Of a stretch of 64,000 nt of DNA, positions 1 to 8,449 are shown in pieces. The position numbers and the translations under genes are program-made. Source of the stretch: Emcibacter sp. (GTDB lineage Bacteria; Pseudomonadota; Alphaproteobacteria; Sphingomonadales; Emcibacteraceae); contig NZ_OY776217.1 of the NCBI RefSeq assembly GCF_963675455.1, positions 1,722,001-1,786,000 of the forward strand, read 5' to 3'. The first letter of the stretch is position 1. The number at the start of each line of letters is the position of its first letter. The notes under the pieces are model-generated. The model worked only from the letters and a program-made list of their open reading frames with translations. It was not told the DNA's origin and searched no databases.

Positions 1-137
1 TGTCCGGATCCGTGTCCGCCAAAACCGACATGGTGGTGGCTGGCCCGGGGGCCGGTTCCAAGCTGAAAAAGGCTGCGGAGCTAGGTGTTCAGACACTTAC
101 GGAAGACGAATGGCTGGAAATGATCGGCCAGACCTGA
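1..137 (+). CDS. ligA: NAD-dependent DNA ligase LigA, C-terminal fragment (5' truncated by window edge)
   Basis: The open frame runs from base 3 to a TGA at 135-137 and encodes only the last 44 residues. The segment SGSVSAKTDMVVAGPGAGSK followed by KKAAELG and TEDEWLEMIG is the typical second half of a BRCT domain. It matches the C-terminal BRCT of NAD-dependent DNA ligase, which seals nicks during replication and repair. The catalytic adenylation domain lies outside the window, so the call rests on the BRCT tail alone. Another BRCT protein is possible, but a short C-terminal BRCT ending this way is characteristic of LigA. Confidence 0.8.
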   Translation, partial: SGSVSAKTDMVVAGPGAGSKLKKAAELGVQTLTEDEWLEMIGQT

Positions 138-331
138 TCTGCCAATTCACAAGACCGGCAACTGCTATAAACTATAGTTATGCATGAAACTATACTCTTG
201 AGCTCAAGGTATGCATTAAATGCATGTCTGCCGCGCAATTTTATTATCTACAAAAAATTTGAATAAAACTTTATCTACAGCTCACCGGCGGACGACCACC
301 GGTTAATTCAACAGATTTTAAGGATAGATCA

Positions 332-583
332 ATGACAAAATATATCGAAGGATATGATTTCATGGATCTGTTGAAGGACAAAAGTCTTGTGCCTGTGACA
401 GATCTCGCCGAAGTAAAGCTGGCCGATAAAGTGGCTGCTTTCATGTCCAGGCTGACCGGAAAAATTAATCGTTCCGTGATTGTGGCCGATTATGATTTCA
501 TGGACCTGCTACAGGAAAAGGGCTATGTGCCTGTTAGTGAGCCGGCCAACGATAACGCTCCGGCGGTAAATATCGCTTCCTGA
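332..583 (+). CDS. Small hypothetical protein with a duplicated YDFMDLL-VPV motif
   Basis: This 83-residue protein is unrecognised. It contains two copies of one motif: YDFMDLLKDKSLVPV at residues 8-22 and YDFMDLLQEKGYVPV at about residues 54-68, joined by a basic helix-like linker (MSRLTGKINRS). A good ribosome site (AAGGATAG) precedes the ATG, and a clear intrinsic terminator follows at 619-641, so it is probably a real monocistronic gene. There is no signal peptide or membrane segment. The tail reads PANDNAPAVNIAS, whose ANDN resembles the tmRNA tag encoded in this same window. The function is unknown; a small adaptor or regulatory protein is a guess. Confidence 0.7.
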   Translation: MTKYIEGYDFMDLLKDKSLVPVTDLAEVKLADKVAAFMSRLTGKINRSVIVADYDFMDLLQEKGYVPVSEPANDNAPAVNIAS

Positions 584-618
584 TACAGAGTTCTGTTTCA
601 GATGTCAGACCCTCAAGG

Positions 619-641
619 AGCCGGCTTTTGCCGGCTTTTTT
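619..641 (+). terminator. Intrinsic terminator of the small duplicated-motif gene
   Basis: A perfect stem AGCCGGC / GCCGGCT with a TTTT loop is followed by a T run. It lies 35 bases after the stop of the upstream small gene and just before the convergent prmA stop. Confidence 0.85.
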
Positions 642-668
642 ACTGTTCCCGTCAGGCGCCTACTGGCC

Positions 669-1589
669 TCAGTCCCGTTTCAGGGTCAGGGCCCGCCATT
701 CATTGAGGGCATAGTCTTTTTCAAGTTCAAACCCCTGGGCCCGGTAGGCGTCCAGGACCGCTTCCTGCTGTTTGTCCAGCAGGCCGGACAGGATCAGGTG
801 ACCATCAGGAGTAAGGTGCCGGGCCATGTCGGGGGCCAGTTCGATCAGCGGGCCGGCCAGGATATTGGCGACAATCAGGTCAAAGGGACCGCGCCCGGAC
901 AGCCGGGGGTCTGCGAAACCGTCCGCAGTCAGGGCAAAGACGCCCTGTCTGTCCTGTTCCGCACTGCTCAGCGGCACATGGTTCACCTCTGCATTTTCGA
1001 TAGTGGTGTCTGTGGCGATGGGATCGATGTCGCTGGCCGTCACCGGGCTGTTCCACAGTTTTGCCATGGCCAGGGCCAGAACGCCGGAACCGCAGCCCAG
1101 GTCCAGGATGTTTTGGGGTTGTCCCTTGCGGGCGATATCTTCAATGGCCAGAAGGCAGCCGTGGGTTGTTTCATGCTGGCCGGTGCCAAAGGCCTGGCCG
1201 GCTTCAATCTGCAGACTGATGCGGTCGGCAGGGACCTTGTCGGCGTCGTGGCTGCCGTAAATGAAGAATTTCCCCGTATCCACCGGTTTGAGTATCTTCT
1301 GGGATTCCGCCACCCAGTCCCGCTGTTCCACTTCCTCGATGGTGAAGTCCGGCTGCCCGATATTATACAGCTCATTCAGGAAACCGATCGCCCCCCTGAT
1401 CTGTTCCTCCTTTGGCCGGTTGATATAATATCCCTCGAAGATCCACAGTTCCGGTGTTTCCTTCTGCTCGAAACTGCTGAAGGTTGGTACGGGATCACCG
1501 GCCAGCGCATAGAGGAGTTCCTCGAAAGCGGGAATGATGTCAAGGGGGAGCGCCAGGCTCAGTTTCCAGGTTGAATCGGGAATATTCAC
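669..1589 (-). CDS. prmA: Ribosomal protein L11 methyltransferase PrmA
   Basis: A 306-residue SAM-dependent methyltransferase that trimethylates ribosomal protein L11. The PrmA signature FGTGQHETTHGCL is at about residues 134-146. The SAM-binding motif I LDLGCGSGVLALAMAK starts near residue 162, and the catalytic-region motif DLIVANILAGPL lies in the C-terminal third. Length and domain order fit the family. The start is a GTG preceded by AAAGGA about nine bases upstream. It lies convergent to the small gene at 332-583 and reads away from the GIN-domain pair. Confidence 0.93.
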   Translation of the reverse strand: MNIPDSTWKLSLALPLDIIPAFEELLYALAGDPVPTFSSFEQKETPELWIFEGYYINRPKEEQIRGAIGFLNELYNIGQPDFTIEEVEQRDWVAESQKILKPVDTGKFFIYGSHDADKVPADRISLQIEAGQAFGTGQHETTHGCLLAIEDIARKGQPQNILDLGCGSGVLALAMAKLWNSPVTASDIDPIATDTTIENAEVNHVPLSSAEQDRQGVFALTADGFADPRLSGRGPFDLIVANILAGPLIELAPDMARHLTPDGHLILSGLLDKQQEAVLDAYRAQGFELEKDYALNEWRALTLKRD

Positions 1590-1803
1590 GGGCAGGGTCC
1601 TTTATGTTTCCAGCCTTTATGGCGAGAAGTGCGGCCGGAAACAACCAAAATCCGGCAGTTTCCACGATAAAATGCGATCAGACATAGCTTATATGCGACA
1701 AGAAGCCGGCCGCCTACTTGTGAAGTAGGGGATCATTCTTTTATACTCATTCCATAAGTTGACATAAACTGCTCAATAAGAAAATGAACTGAAGGAACCG
1801 ACC

Positions 1804-2439
1804 ATGAAGGGGATATTATTCGCGGCGACGGCCCTGTCCGCAGGGATTATGGCAAACCTGGCATTTGCCGATAATGATTTTTCCGAGAAGCGGGACCACA
1901 AGGGTTTTACCGTCATTAAAATCGAAACCGGCCTGTCGCTGGACGTTCATATCGGCGATGAGTTTTCGGTTGAAGTGATGGGCGACGAGAAGAAGGTCGC
2001 CCGGCTGAAAACCCGTGTCGAGAATAATGCGCTGGTGATCGACTATGACAAGGACAAGATCGACATGGGCAACAGTCTGCACATGGATGTGACCCTGCCC
2101 AAATTCACCAGGCTTCAGGTTGACGGTGCCGTGGATGCGGATATCGAGGACTTTGACGGCGGTGACTTCGAGATCGAACTGAACGGCGCCGGCAATATTG
2201 AAATGGAAGGCACCTGTGACAAGCTGGATATCGAACTCAATGGCGCAGGTAATATTGAAGCAGAGGACCTGGAATGCAAGGATGTGGAAGTCGATGTCAA
2301 TGGCGCCGGCAATGTAGAGGTTTATGCCTCTGAGTCCATCGATGCGCAAGTCAGCGGTTTCGGCAATATTGATGTCTATGGCAAACCCAAAAATGTCAAG
2401 ACAAGCGACGGGCTGTTCAGCAGCATCGATATCCATTAA
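1804..2439 (+). CDS. Exported GIN-domain (DUF2807) protein 1
   Basis: A 211-residue protein with a cleavable signal peptide (hydrophobic to about residue 22, ending LAFA). It is followed by a repetitive beta-rich domain of the head-GIN / DUF2807 type (putative adhesin, beta-solenoid). Repeats of the form ELNGAGNIE, ELNGAGNIEAED, DVNGAGNVEV and QVSGFGNIDVYGKP are obvious, with a GxGxI spacing of roughly 20-25 residues. The ribosome site GAAGGAA precedes the ATG. A paralogue follows 51 bases downstream, so the pair is probably co-transcribed. It is likely periplasmic or outer-membrane associated; the molecular function of the family is not established. Confidence 0.82.
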   Translation: MKGILFAATALSAGIMANLAFADNDFSEKRDHKGFTVIKIETGLSLDVHIGDEFSVEVMGDEKKVARLKTRVENNALVIDYDKDKIDMGNSLHMDVTLPKFTRLQVDGAVDADIEDFDGGDFEIELNGAGNIEMEGTCDKLDIELNGAGNIEAEDLECKDVEVDVNGAGNVEVYASESIDAQVSGFGNIDVYGKPKNVKTSDGLFSSIDIH

Positions 2440-2490
2440 GCTCAGCCGGCATTTAATGACGGGTAGTAGGTAACCGAAGTGAGGTACAGC

Positions 2491-3249
2491 ATGAAGAAAA
2501 GTATGATTATTCCCGGCGCGCTGCTGATGGCGGCCGCTTTGCCCGGACTGGCTTTGGCCGGCGGCAAATCCTATGACCTGAAGGAATTCGACCGCATTGA
2601 AATCGACAGCAGCGTCGACTTTGAAATCGAAGTGGGCCGAAAACAGTCGGTCAAGGTCGAGGCCAGCGAGGAAACACTGGAACGGCTCGATATCTTTGTC
2701 CGCGGCCATACCCTGACCATCCGCCACAAACGCGGCAAATACCGTAACTGGAGCGGTGAGAAACCGGAAATCAACATCTCCATGCAGGTCCTGGAACAGC
2801 TTGAAATCAACGGCTCCGCTGACGGCGCCATCAAGGGGCTGAAGGGCAAGCGGTTCAACCTGGAACTGAACGGCTCAGGCGAGATCGATCTGTCCGGCCG
2901 GGTCGGCCGTCTGGATGTTGAACTGAATGGTTCCGGCGAGGTTGTCGGCGACAAGGTCAATACGGAACATGCCTCTGTTGAAATTAACGGTACCGGCGAT
3001 GTGACCCTGGAGGGCACTTGCGAAAAGCTCGACCTGGAGATCAACGGTTCCGGCGAATTTGACGGCCAGCGCCTGAAATGCAAAGTTGCCGATGTGGAGA
3101 TCATGGGCTCCGGCGATGCCTCGGTCTATGCCAGTGACCTGGTCGATGTGGAAGTGATCGGCTCCGGCACCGTGGATATTTCCGGCAAGCCGGAGAAGGT
3201 CATGAAAGAAGTCCGCCGCCACAGCAATGTAATCATCCGCGAGAAATAA
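2491..3249 (+). CDS. Exported GIN-domain (DUF2807) protein 2
   Basis: Paralogue of the preceding gene, 252 residues from the ATG at 2491. That ATG is preceded by a GTGAGGT ribosome site; an in-frame GTG at 2479 is a less likely start. It has a signal peptide (MKKSMIIPGALLMAAALPGLALA), then a DUF2807 beta-solenoid with at least six ELNGSGEID / EINGTGDVT / EIMGSGDASV turns. Its C-terminal turn ends in ISGKPEKV, like the YGKPKNV of its neighbour. The ELNGSG and ELNGAG repeat cores show that both genes arose by duplication. It runs convergent to uvrD. Location is inferred to be periplasm or outer membrane; the role is unknown. Confidence 0.82.
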   Translation: MKKSMIIPGALLMAAALPGLALAGGKSYDLKEFDRIEIDSSVDFEIEVGRKQSVKVEASEETLERLDIFVRGHTLTIRHKRGKYRNWSGEKPEINISMQVLEQLEINGSADGAIKGLKGKRFNLELNGSGEIDLSGRVGRLDVELNGSGEVVGDKVNTEHASVEINGTGDVTLEGTCEKLDLEINGSGEFDGQRLKCKVADVEIMGSGDASVYASDLVDVEVIGSGTVDISGKPEKVMKEVRRHSNVIIREK

Positions 3250-3288
3250 TTCCCCCTCTCTTCCTCCGAAGAGAAGTTCAGGCCGCCG

Positions 3289-5598
3289 TCAGGCTGTGGA
3301 GAGGAAACTTTCCATCACCTTTCGGCGGCTGCCTTTTTCAAAGTCGATTTCCAGCTTGTTGCCGTCGATGGCGACCACATTGCCGTAGCCGAATTTGTCA
3401 TGGAACACACGGTCGCCGAGGCTGAAGGCGGAACTGGCCGGGGCCGGGGCGCGACTGGCGCTGCCGGATGTGCTCCTGCGGGCTTTGGTGCGGTCGAGCT
3501 GGTAGTTCTTTTCATATTTTTCCTGCCCGGTCCAGCTGCCTGAACCGCCAGAGGGGCTGTTGAAACTCTGCTGCCGGCTTGAGCCCTGGCCGTAAAAGCC
3601 GCCCTGCTGACCACGGGTTTCGATATGCTCTTCGGGCAGCTCACTGATAAAACGGGACGGGATCGGCGTGGTATAATTGCCGAACAGATATCTTGACGAG
3701 GCGTGATAGACATGGGCCTGCTTGCGGGCGCGGGTCAGACCCACATAGGCGAGGCGGCGTTCCTCCTCGAGCCCCTTCTGGCCGCTTTCCTCGAGCGATT
3801 TCTTGGACGGGAACAGCTCCTCTTCCCAGCCCGGCAGGAAGACAATATCAAACTCCAGCCCCTTGGCCGCATGCAGGGTCATCAGGCTGACCTTGTCGGC
3901 GCTCTGGTTCTGCTCGTTATCCATGACCAGGCTGATATGTTCGAGGAATTCCGCGAGGCTGTCGAAATCGCCCATGCCGCGGCTGAGCTCGCCGAGGTTT
4001 TCGAGCTTGCCCGGCGCTTCCGGCGACTTGTCATTCTGCCACATGGCCCGGTAACCGGAATCCTCCAGTATCGTTTCCAGCAGCTCCACATGGTTTTCGG
4101 TGGTGGCAAGATCGCGCCAGCGGTCGAAACTGGCGACCAGCAGGGCCAGCGACTTGCGGGCGGCGGGGCGCAGTTCCTCGCTGTCGATGACCTCCCGGGC
4201 CGCCTGCATCAGCGACGATCCTTGAGCCCGGGCCAGGGTATGCAGCACATTGACCGTGGCGGCGCCAAGGCCGCGTTTGGGCACATTGATGATGCGTTCA
4301 AAGGCCAGGTCGTCCTGGGGCTGGGCGATCACGCGCAGGTAGGCCATGGCGTCGCGGATTTCCTGCCGTTCGTAAAACCTGAGGCCCCCGACGATGCGGT
4401 AGGGGATGCCGAGGGTGAGGAAGCGTTCCTCGAACTCCCGGGTCTGGAACCCGGCCCGCACCAGAATGGCCATTTCGCTTAAGGCGTGGCCCTTCCTCTG
4501 CTGATCCTCGATTTCCTCGCCGATGGCCCGGGCTTCCTCGCGCCCGTCCCAGACCGGATTGACCGTGACCGGATCGCCGCCATCGACCTCGGTCCACAGG
4601 GTCTTGCCGAGCCGGTCGGCGTTGGCGGCAATCAGCCCGCCGGCGGCGCCGAGGATATGGCTGGTGGAGCGGTAATTCTGCTCAAGCCGGATCACTTTGG
4701 CACCGGGGAAATCCTTCTCAAAGCGCAGGATATTACCCACTTCGGCGCCGCGCCAGCCGTAAATGCTCTGGTCGTCGTCACCGACGCAGCAGATGTTTTT
4801 ATGGCCCTGGGCCAGCAGGCGCAGCCACAGATACTGGCTGACGTTGGTGTCCTGGTACTCGTCGACCATGATATAGCGAAATCTCTGCTGGTACTCGGCC
4901 AGCACCTGCGGATGGCTCTGGAATAATGTCAGGCAGTGCAGCAGCAGATCGCCGAAATCGCAGGCGTTGATCAGCTTGAGCCGCGCCTGATAGGCCTTAT
5001 AAAGGGTGATACCCTTGCCGTCGGCATAGGCGTGGCCTTCGTTGGCCGGGACCTTGTCGGGGGTCAGCCCGCGGTTTTTCCAGCCGTCAATCAGGGAGGC
5101 GAGCAGGCGCGGCGGCCAGCGTTTGTTGTCAATGCCGGCACCCTCGATCAGCTGTTTCAGCAACCGCAACTGGTCGTCAGTGTCCAGGATGGTGAAATTG
5201 CTTTCCAGCCCCAGAAGGTCGCCGTGGCGGCGCAGGATCTTGACCCCGATCGAATGGAAGGTGCCGAGCCAGAACATACCCTCGACCGCCTCGCCGATGA
5301 TACGGCCGACCCGCATTTTCATTTCCTGGGCCGCCTTGTTGGTGAAGGTCACGCACAGGATCTGCCCGGGGTAAGCCCGGCCGGTCGCCAATATGTGAGC
5401 GAGGCGCGTGGTCAGCACCCGGGTCTTGCCGGTGCCCGCGCCGGCCAGCACCAGCACCGGCCCGTCCATGGCTTCAACCGCCTCCATTTGCGGCCCGTTC
5501 AGGCCGTCCATATAGGGGGGCGGACCGGCTGGTTGAGACGGTTCGGAAGCCGGTCCGAACTCGTCCGGCAAATCATCAAGGTCAAAGGGATCAGACAT
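3289..5598 (-). CDS. uvrD: ATP-dependent DNA helicase UvrD/PcrA
   Basis: A 769-residue superfamily 1A 3'-5' helicase for nucleotide-excision and mismatch repair. All motifs are visible: Walker A AGAGTGKT near residues 52-59, motif Ia VTFTNKAAQEM, Walker B VDEYQDTN, motif III DDQSIYGWRGA, motif IV QNYRS, motif V LMTLHAAKGLEFD and motif VI YVGLTRARK. After a low-complexity Ser/Gly/Gln linker, the C-terminal segment (GDRVFHDKFGYGNVVAIDG) forms the Tudor-like domain that in PcrA/UvrD contacts RNA polymerase. The length is slightly over the usual 720-760. It is divergent from the AT-rich DUF4062 gene. Confidence 0.95.
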   Translation of the reverse strand: MSDPFDLDDLPDEFGPASEPSQPAGPPPYMDGLNGPQMEAVEAMDGPVLVLAGAGTGKTRVLTTRLAHILATGRAYPGQILCVTFTNKAAQEMKMRVGRIIGEAVEGMFWLGTFHSIGVKILRRHGDLLGLESNFTILDTDDQLRLLKQLIEGAGIDNKRWPPRLLASLIDGWKNRGLTPDKVPANEGHAYADGKGITLYKAYQARLKLINACDFGDLLLHCLTLFQSHPQVLAEYQQRFRYIMVDEYQDTNVSQYLWLRLLAQGHKNICCVGDDDQSIYGWRGAEVGNILRFEKDFPGAKVIRLEQNYRSTSHILGAAGGLIAANADRLGKTLWTEVDGGDPVTVNPVWDGREEARAIGEEIEDQQRKGHALSEMAILVRAGFQTREFEERFLTLGIPYRIVGGLRFYERQEIRDAMAYLRVIAQPQDDLAFERIINVPKRGLGAATVNVLHTLARAQGSSLMQAAREVIDSEELRPAARKSLALLVASFDRWRDLATTENHVELLETILEDSGYRAMWQNDKSPEAPGKLENLGELSRGMGDFDSLAEFLEHISLVMDNEQNQSADKVSLMTLHAAKGLEFDIVFLPGWEEELFPSKKSLEESGQKGLEEERRLAYVGLTRARKQAHVYHASSRYLFGNYTTPIPSRFISELPEEHIETRGQQGGFYGQGSSRQQSFNSPSGGSGSWTGQEKYEKNYQLDRTKARRSTSGSASRAPAPASSAFSLGDRVFHDKFGYGNVVAIDGNKLEIDFEKGSRRKVMESFLSTA

Positions 5599-5763
5599 GG
5601 GGGAGTTATAAACTAAGTGGTACTAAGTTTAAAAGATTAATATGGTCGGTGCCATTAGAAAATGATAACTTCTCATCTTAAACTTGTGTGTTTAAAAACA
5701 GATACACTTGCAGTTTAAATAACGAAACAATTTAAATAACTCGGGATCCACCTAAACAGTAAA
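5599..5763. promoter_or_regulatory. AT-rich divergent intergenic region upstream of the DUF4062 gene
   Basis: The 165 bases between uvrD and the DUF4062 gene are strikingly AT-rich. A TTGCAG (from about 5708), 17 bases and a TTTAAA make a possible promoter reading right. The string TTTAAATAAC occurs twice, 17 bases apart (about 5714 and 5731), a spacing that could suit a dimeric regulator. No strong ribosome site precedes the ATG at 5764. Promoter and operator are suggestions from sequence only. Confidence 0.35.
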
Positions 5764-8238
5764 ATGACAAGGACGGCTAGAATTGTAGGAGTGTTTATGG
5801 CTTCGCCAAGAGATCTTGGCGAGGAACGTAAGTTAGTTAGGGAAGCTGTAGATGAAATTAATAGGGTTGTTGCGGCAAAACTAGGATTTCGAGTTGAGCT
5901 AAAGGGATGGGAAGAAACTCATTCCGGTATTGGTCGTCCACAAGAATTGATTAATGCTGAACTAGACCTGTGTGAGCTTTTTATCGGGATGATGTGGCGC
6001 AAGTGGGGGAGTCGCCCAACCAAGACCGAGGGAAAATATTCATCGGGGTTTGAGGAAGAATTCGAACGGTCGCTTCAAAGAAGGGAAGAGACGTGTATGC
6101 CTGAAATGTCTATGTATTTTAAAGAAATAGACGAAAGTCATATAGAAGACCCCGGTGATGACTTGAAGAAGGTGTTGAATTTTAAAAAACGGTTAGAAGA
6201 AGAAAAATTTATTTTATTTGAGACTTTTAGTGATCCTTTTGATTTTCAAAGAAAAGTAAGATTAAAAATTGAAAATTATTTGTTTGAACTAAAGGAAAAA
6301 GAAGAGTCAGAAACCGAACAAGAGATAGTAAAACAGGAAGCAAATAGTTCTAATGATCAAAACATAGACGGCGTAAGTAATGGTGCTTTATCTCCTGATG
6401 GACGAAAATTTCTAGACACTTTTATCCAAAAACTAGAGGAAGAGGAATGGCGTGACGAGATAAGTCAAGCTGAGGTGGCTAGGTTTAGATTGCTCGCCTG
6501 TGCGGTCAAACAGTCGGGCAATGATAAATCATATTTGGGGGTTCACGACGCTAATATAATTTACAAGAATAAAAACGATCATTATGGACGTATAGAAATA
6601 TCTGAGTTGATAAATGCCGGTTTGCGGAATTTCAATGATGAGAATATCCCATTATGGCATTGGTATAACCTACTTGAAAGTGAGGTTGGAAGAGACTTTT
6701 TGCCTTTTAAGTCCATAAACTGGGGAGGAGTAGGTGTTGGTGCTCTAAAAGTTATGCGACTTATTGGTGCTGAATTTCCCAATGATCCTGATCCGATAAA
6801 CCGGAGCATGTTTGTGAGTAATTGGTTCTCGAAAGAAGCACCCGATAGCTTAAAAGTTGAAGCTCTTCGGTTTCTAAAACATCAAGGTAAGGTGGGGGAC
6901 TTATCCACTATCGAAAGAGAATTGGAGCGATCAGATTTTTCAACCTTGAAATATGCACTTGAGGCCTTGGTTTCTATACAATATCAATCAAATAAGTTGG
7001 CTGCAGCTAAAACAACGCTTCAAAATCAATTTGAAAATTTCGATGAAAATTTGTTGGCAAAAATCGTCGAAGTTCTACCAAATCTAGACGAAGAGTTTCA
7101 CCATCAGGGTATTGCCCATCGAAATAGTACAATTAGATTGGAATGTTGTAGAAAACTGATTAAGGACGACAAACTAACTATTGAGGAAATTAACGAACTA
7201 AAAAAGGATGTTAGTGCTTCTATAAGAAACGAAATAGTTCTCTATCTGCAATCTTGCGGACATGATTTAAGTGACCAGGAAGTGAAGGGAATTCTTATTA
7301 AGCCTCAAAATAGAAACTATTTTTCTGCTCTTGGTTTCGCTGCAAAGCGAACAGATAAGGAAGGTGAGGCCTACTATGAGGAATATTTGTTTGCAAAAAA
7401 CTTAAATATGTCCGAACACCAACTTCGTATGAGGTCCAGTGAAGAGGATTTTTTGCGGATGCTCCCTTATTTCGCTTTGTGTAAGAAGTATTTCAAGAAA
7501 TATGGGGATGATCTTCGCAAAGATATCGACGACCAGTTCAAGGAAAAATTTGACAATAAGTTTAGCAACCTCAAAAAGGCAGGGGCTCCTGATAAGACTC
7601 TGCAATCATTGGCGAATATGGAGAAAAATCTGAGGGCAGCCCGTACGCGCGAGGGGTTAGATATTTTGTGTGAAAAAGGCTGTATAGAAGACTTGGCACG
7701 AATTAGAAAATTTAACAGGTCGGATTTCGTATCAAGTTCAAAAAATGAGATTAGGTATTTTAAGAAGTATGGCGAATGGGAGGATTTGCCTCATCTTGCA
7801 AATGCTGAAAAGTTTACACCGCTTAAAAGAAGCTTACTTGAAGATGTAAGTGGGGATGCAGAATTTAGAGATTTAATCGCAAGTGCGATGTACAGCATAG
7901 GTAATAAGAACTTAAATCAACTAGTAGAATTAGAAATGTCGCCATTAATTTTGGCAAATTTGCTGCGGAAAATACCTACCAAACAATTTTCTATTTTGTC
8001 TATGGAAAATATATTGAATCTGCTAGGCCATAAAGATGAACAAGTTCGAAAAATTACTTCGTTAAAATGCGTAATTTCTTTTTCTAAATCCTGGTTAAGG
8101 TCTACGCTTTCAAATTACCTAAACAATGATAATCAACACTTCTACAATGTTATTTTCTGGCTGGACCTTGGGGTGTCGATGAAAAAATCTCTTGCTGACC
8201 ATACAGCAAAAATTGTGCTGAACGAGGATGTTTTATAA
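5764..8238 (+). CDS. DUF4062 domain plus HEAT-like repeats; candidate defence protein
   Basis: An 824-residue protein of very AT-rich codon use, unlike all its neighbours, which suggests recent transfer. Residues 1 to about 125 resemble DUF4062: a first strand RIVGVFMASPRDLGEERKLV, then VELKGWEE, then a strand CELFIGMMWRKWG. This TIR-like fold is often the N-terminal module of STAND or NACHT proteins. A charged coiled-coil linker rich in Glu and Lys (about 170-210) follows. The rest is helical with HEAT-like periodicity, for example VEALRFLKHQGKVGDL and IRLECCRKLIKDDKLT. I see no Walker A, protease or nuclease motif. The ATG at 5797 has a better ribosome site (AGGAG) but would remove the first strand. 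A role as a TIR-like effector with a HEAT sensor is inference; the ORF itself is secure. Confidence 0.75.
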   Translation: MTRTARIVGVFMASPRDLGEERKLVREAVDEINRVVAAKLGFRVELKGWEETHSGIGRPQELINAELDLCELFIGMMWRKWGSRPTKTEGKYSSGFEEEFERSLQRREETCMPEMSMYFKEIDESHIEDPGDDLKKVLNFKKRLEEEKFILFETFSDPFDFQRKVRLKIENYLFELKEKEESETEQEIVKQEANSSNDQNIDGVSNGALSPDGRKFLDTFIQKLEEEEWRDEISQAEVARFRLLACAVKQSGNDKSYLGVHDANIIYKNKNDHYGRIEISELINAGLRNFNDENIPLWHWYNLLESEVGRDFLPFKSINWGGVGVGALKVMRLIGAEFPNDPDPINRSMFVSNWFSKEAPDSLKVEALRFLKHQGKVGDLSTIERELERSDFSTLKYALEALVSIQYQSNKLAAAKTTLQNQFENFDENLLAKIVEVLPNLDEEFHHQGIAHRNSTIRLECCRKLIKDDKLTIEEINELKKDVSASIRNEIVLYLQSCGHDLSDQEVKGILIKPQNRNYFSALGFAAKRTDKEGEAYYEEYLFAKNLNMSEHQLRMRSSEEDFLRMLPYFALCKKYFKKYGDDLRKDIDDQFKEKFDNKFSNLKKAGAPDKTLQSLANMEKNLRAARTREGLDILCEKGCIEDLARIRKFNRSDFVSSSKNEIRYFKKYGEWEDLPHLANAEKFTPLKRSLLEDVSGDAEFRDLIASAMYSIGNKNLNQLVELEMSPLILANLLRKIPTKQFSILSMENILNLLGHKDEQVRKITSLKCVISFSKSWLRSTLSNYLNNDNQHFYNVIFWLDLGVSMKKSLADHTAKIVLNEDVL

Positions 8239-8240
8239 CA

Positions 8241-8262
8241 ACACTCCGTCTGCAGGAGTGGT
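8241..8262 (+). other. Hairpin just after the DUF4062 stop codon
   Basis: CACTCC, a seven-base loop GTCTGCA, then GGAGTG begins a few bases past the stop. No T run follows, so it is not a typical intrinsic terminator; it may stabilise the 3' end of the transcript. Confidence 0.4.
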
Positions 8263-8311
8263 GTCCGGTTCAAACTCTTGCCTGATACAATTTAAACCAA
8301 GTTTTCTTTGA

Positions 8312-8371
8312 GGGGGGAACTACCGTTCATAACTTCGCTACATGAGTTCCCCCCGGCCTCGCGGCCTCTCC
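8312..8371 (+). repeat. Palindromic repeat unit A (G-tract/C-tract family)
   Basis: First of five related elements. GGGGGGAACT (8312-8321) pairs perfectly with AGTTCCCCCC (8345-8354). The loop carries the family boxes CTACCG and GCTACATGAG. A second small hairpin, GGCC-TCGC-GGCC, follows directly and then TCTCC. It lies 70 bases after the DUF4062 stop. Confidence 0.8.
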
Positions 8372-8374
8372 AAG

Positions 8375-8446
8375 TTTTTGATTGGTGGGGGGGCTATCGC
8401 CCCTTGGGCTACATGAGGCCCCCCGCGTTCAGGGAACGCTCCCCCC
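8375..8446 (+). repeat. Palindromic repeat unit B
   Basis: A TTTTTGATTGGT leader, then a G tract with GGCTATCGCCCC, TTGGGCTACATGAGG and a C tract, then hairpin GCGTTC-AGG-GAACGC and a final TCCCCCC. The loop forms its own inner stem CGCCC/GGGCT. The element abuts the stop codon of the leftward small membrane-protein gene at 8450. Confidence 0.8.
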
Positions 8447-8449
8447 AAA

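Noticed and set aside
798..1574. Long plus-strand ORF opposite prmA (and similar long ORFs opposite uvrD, fumA, clc and mrdA)
   Set aside because: These are frame shadows of GC-rich genes on the other strand, with no ribosome site, domain or composition of their own.
1759..1800. TTGACA promoter before the GIN genes
   Set aside because: A perfect -35 is present at 1759-1764, but no acceptable -10 at 16-18 bases could be found, so it is not listed as a feature.
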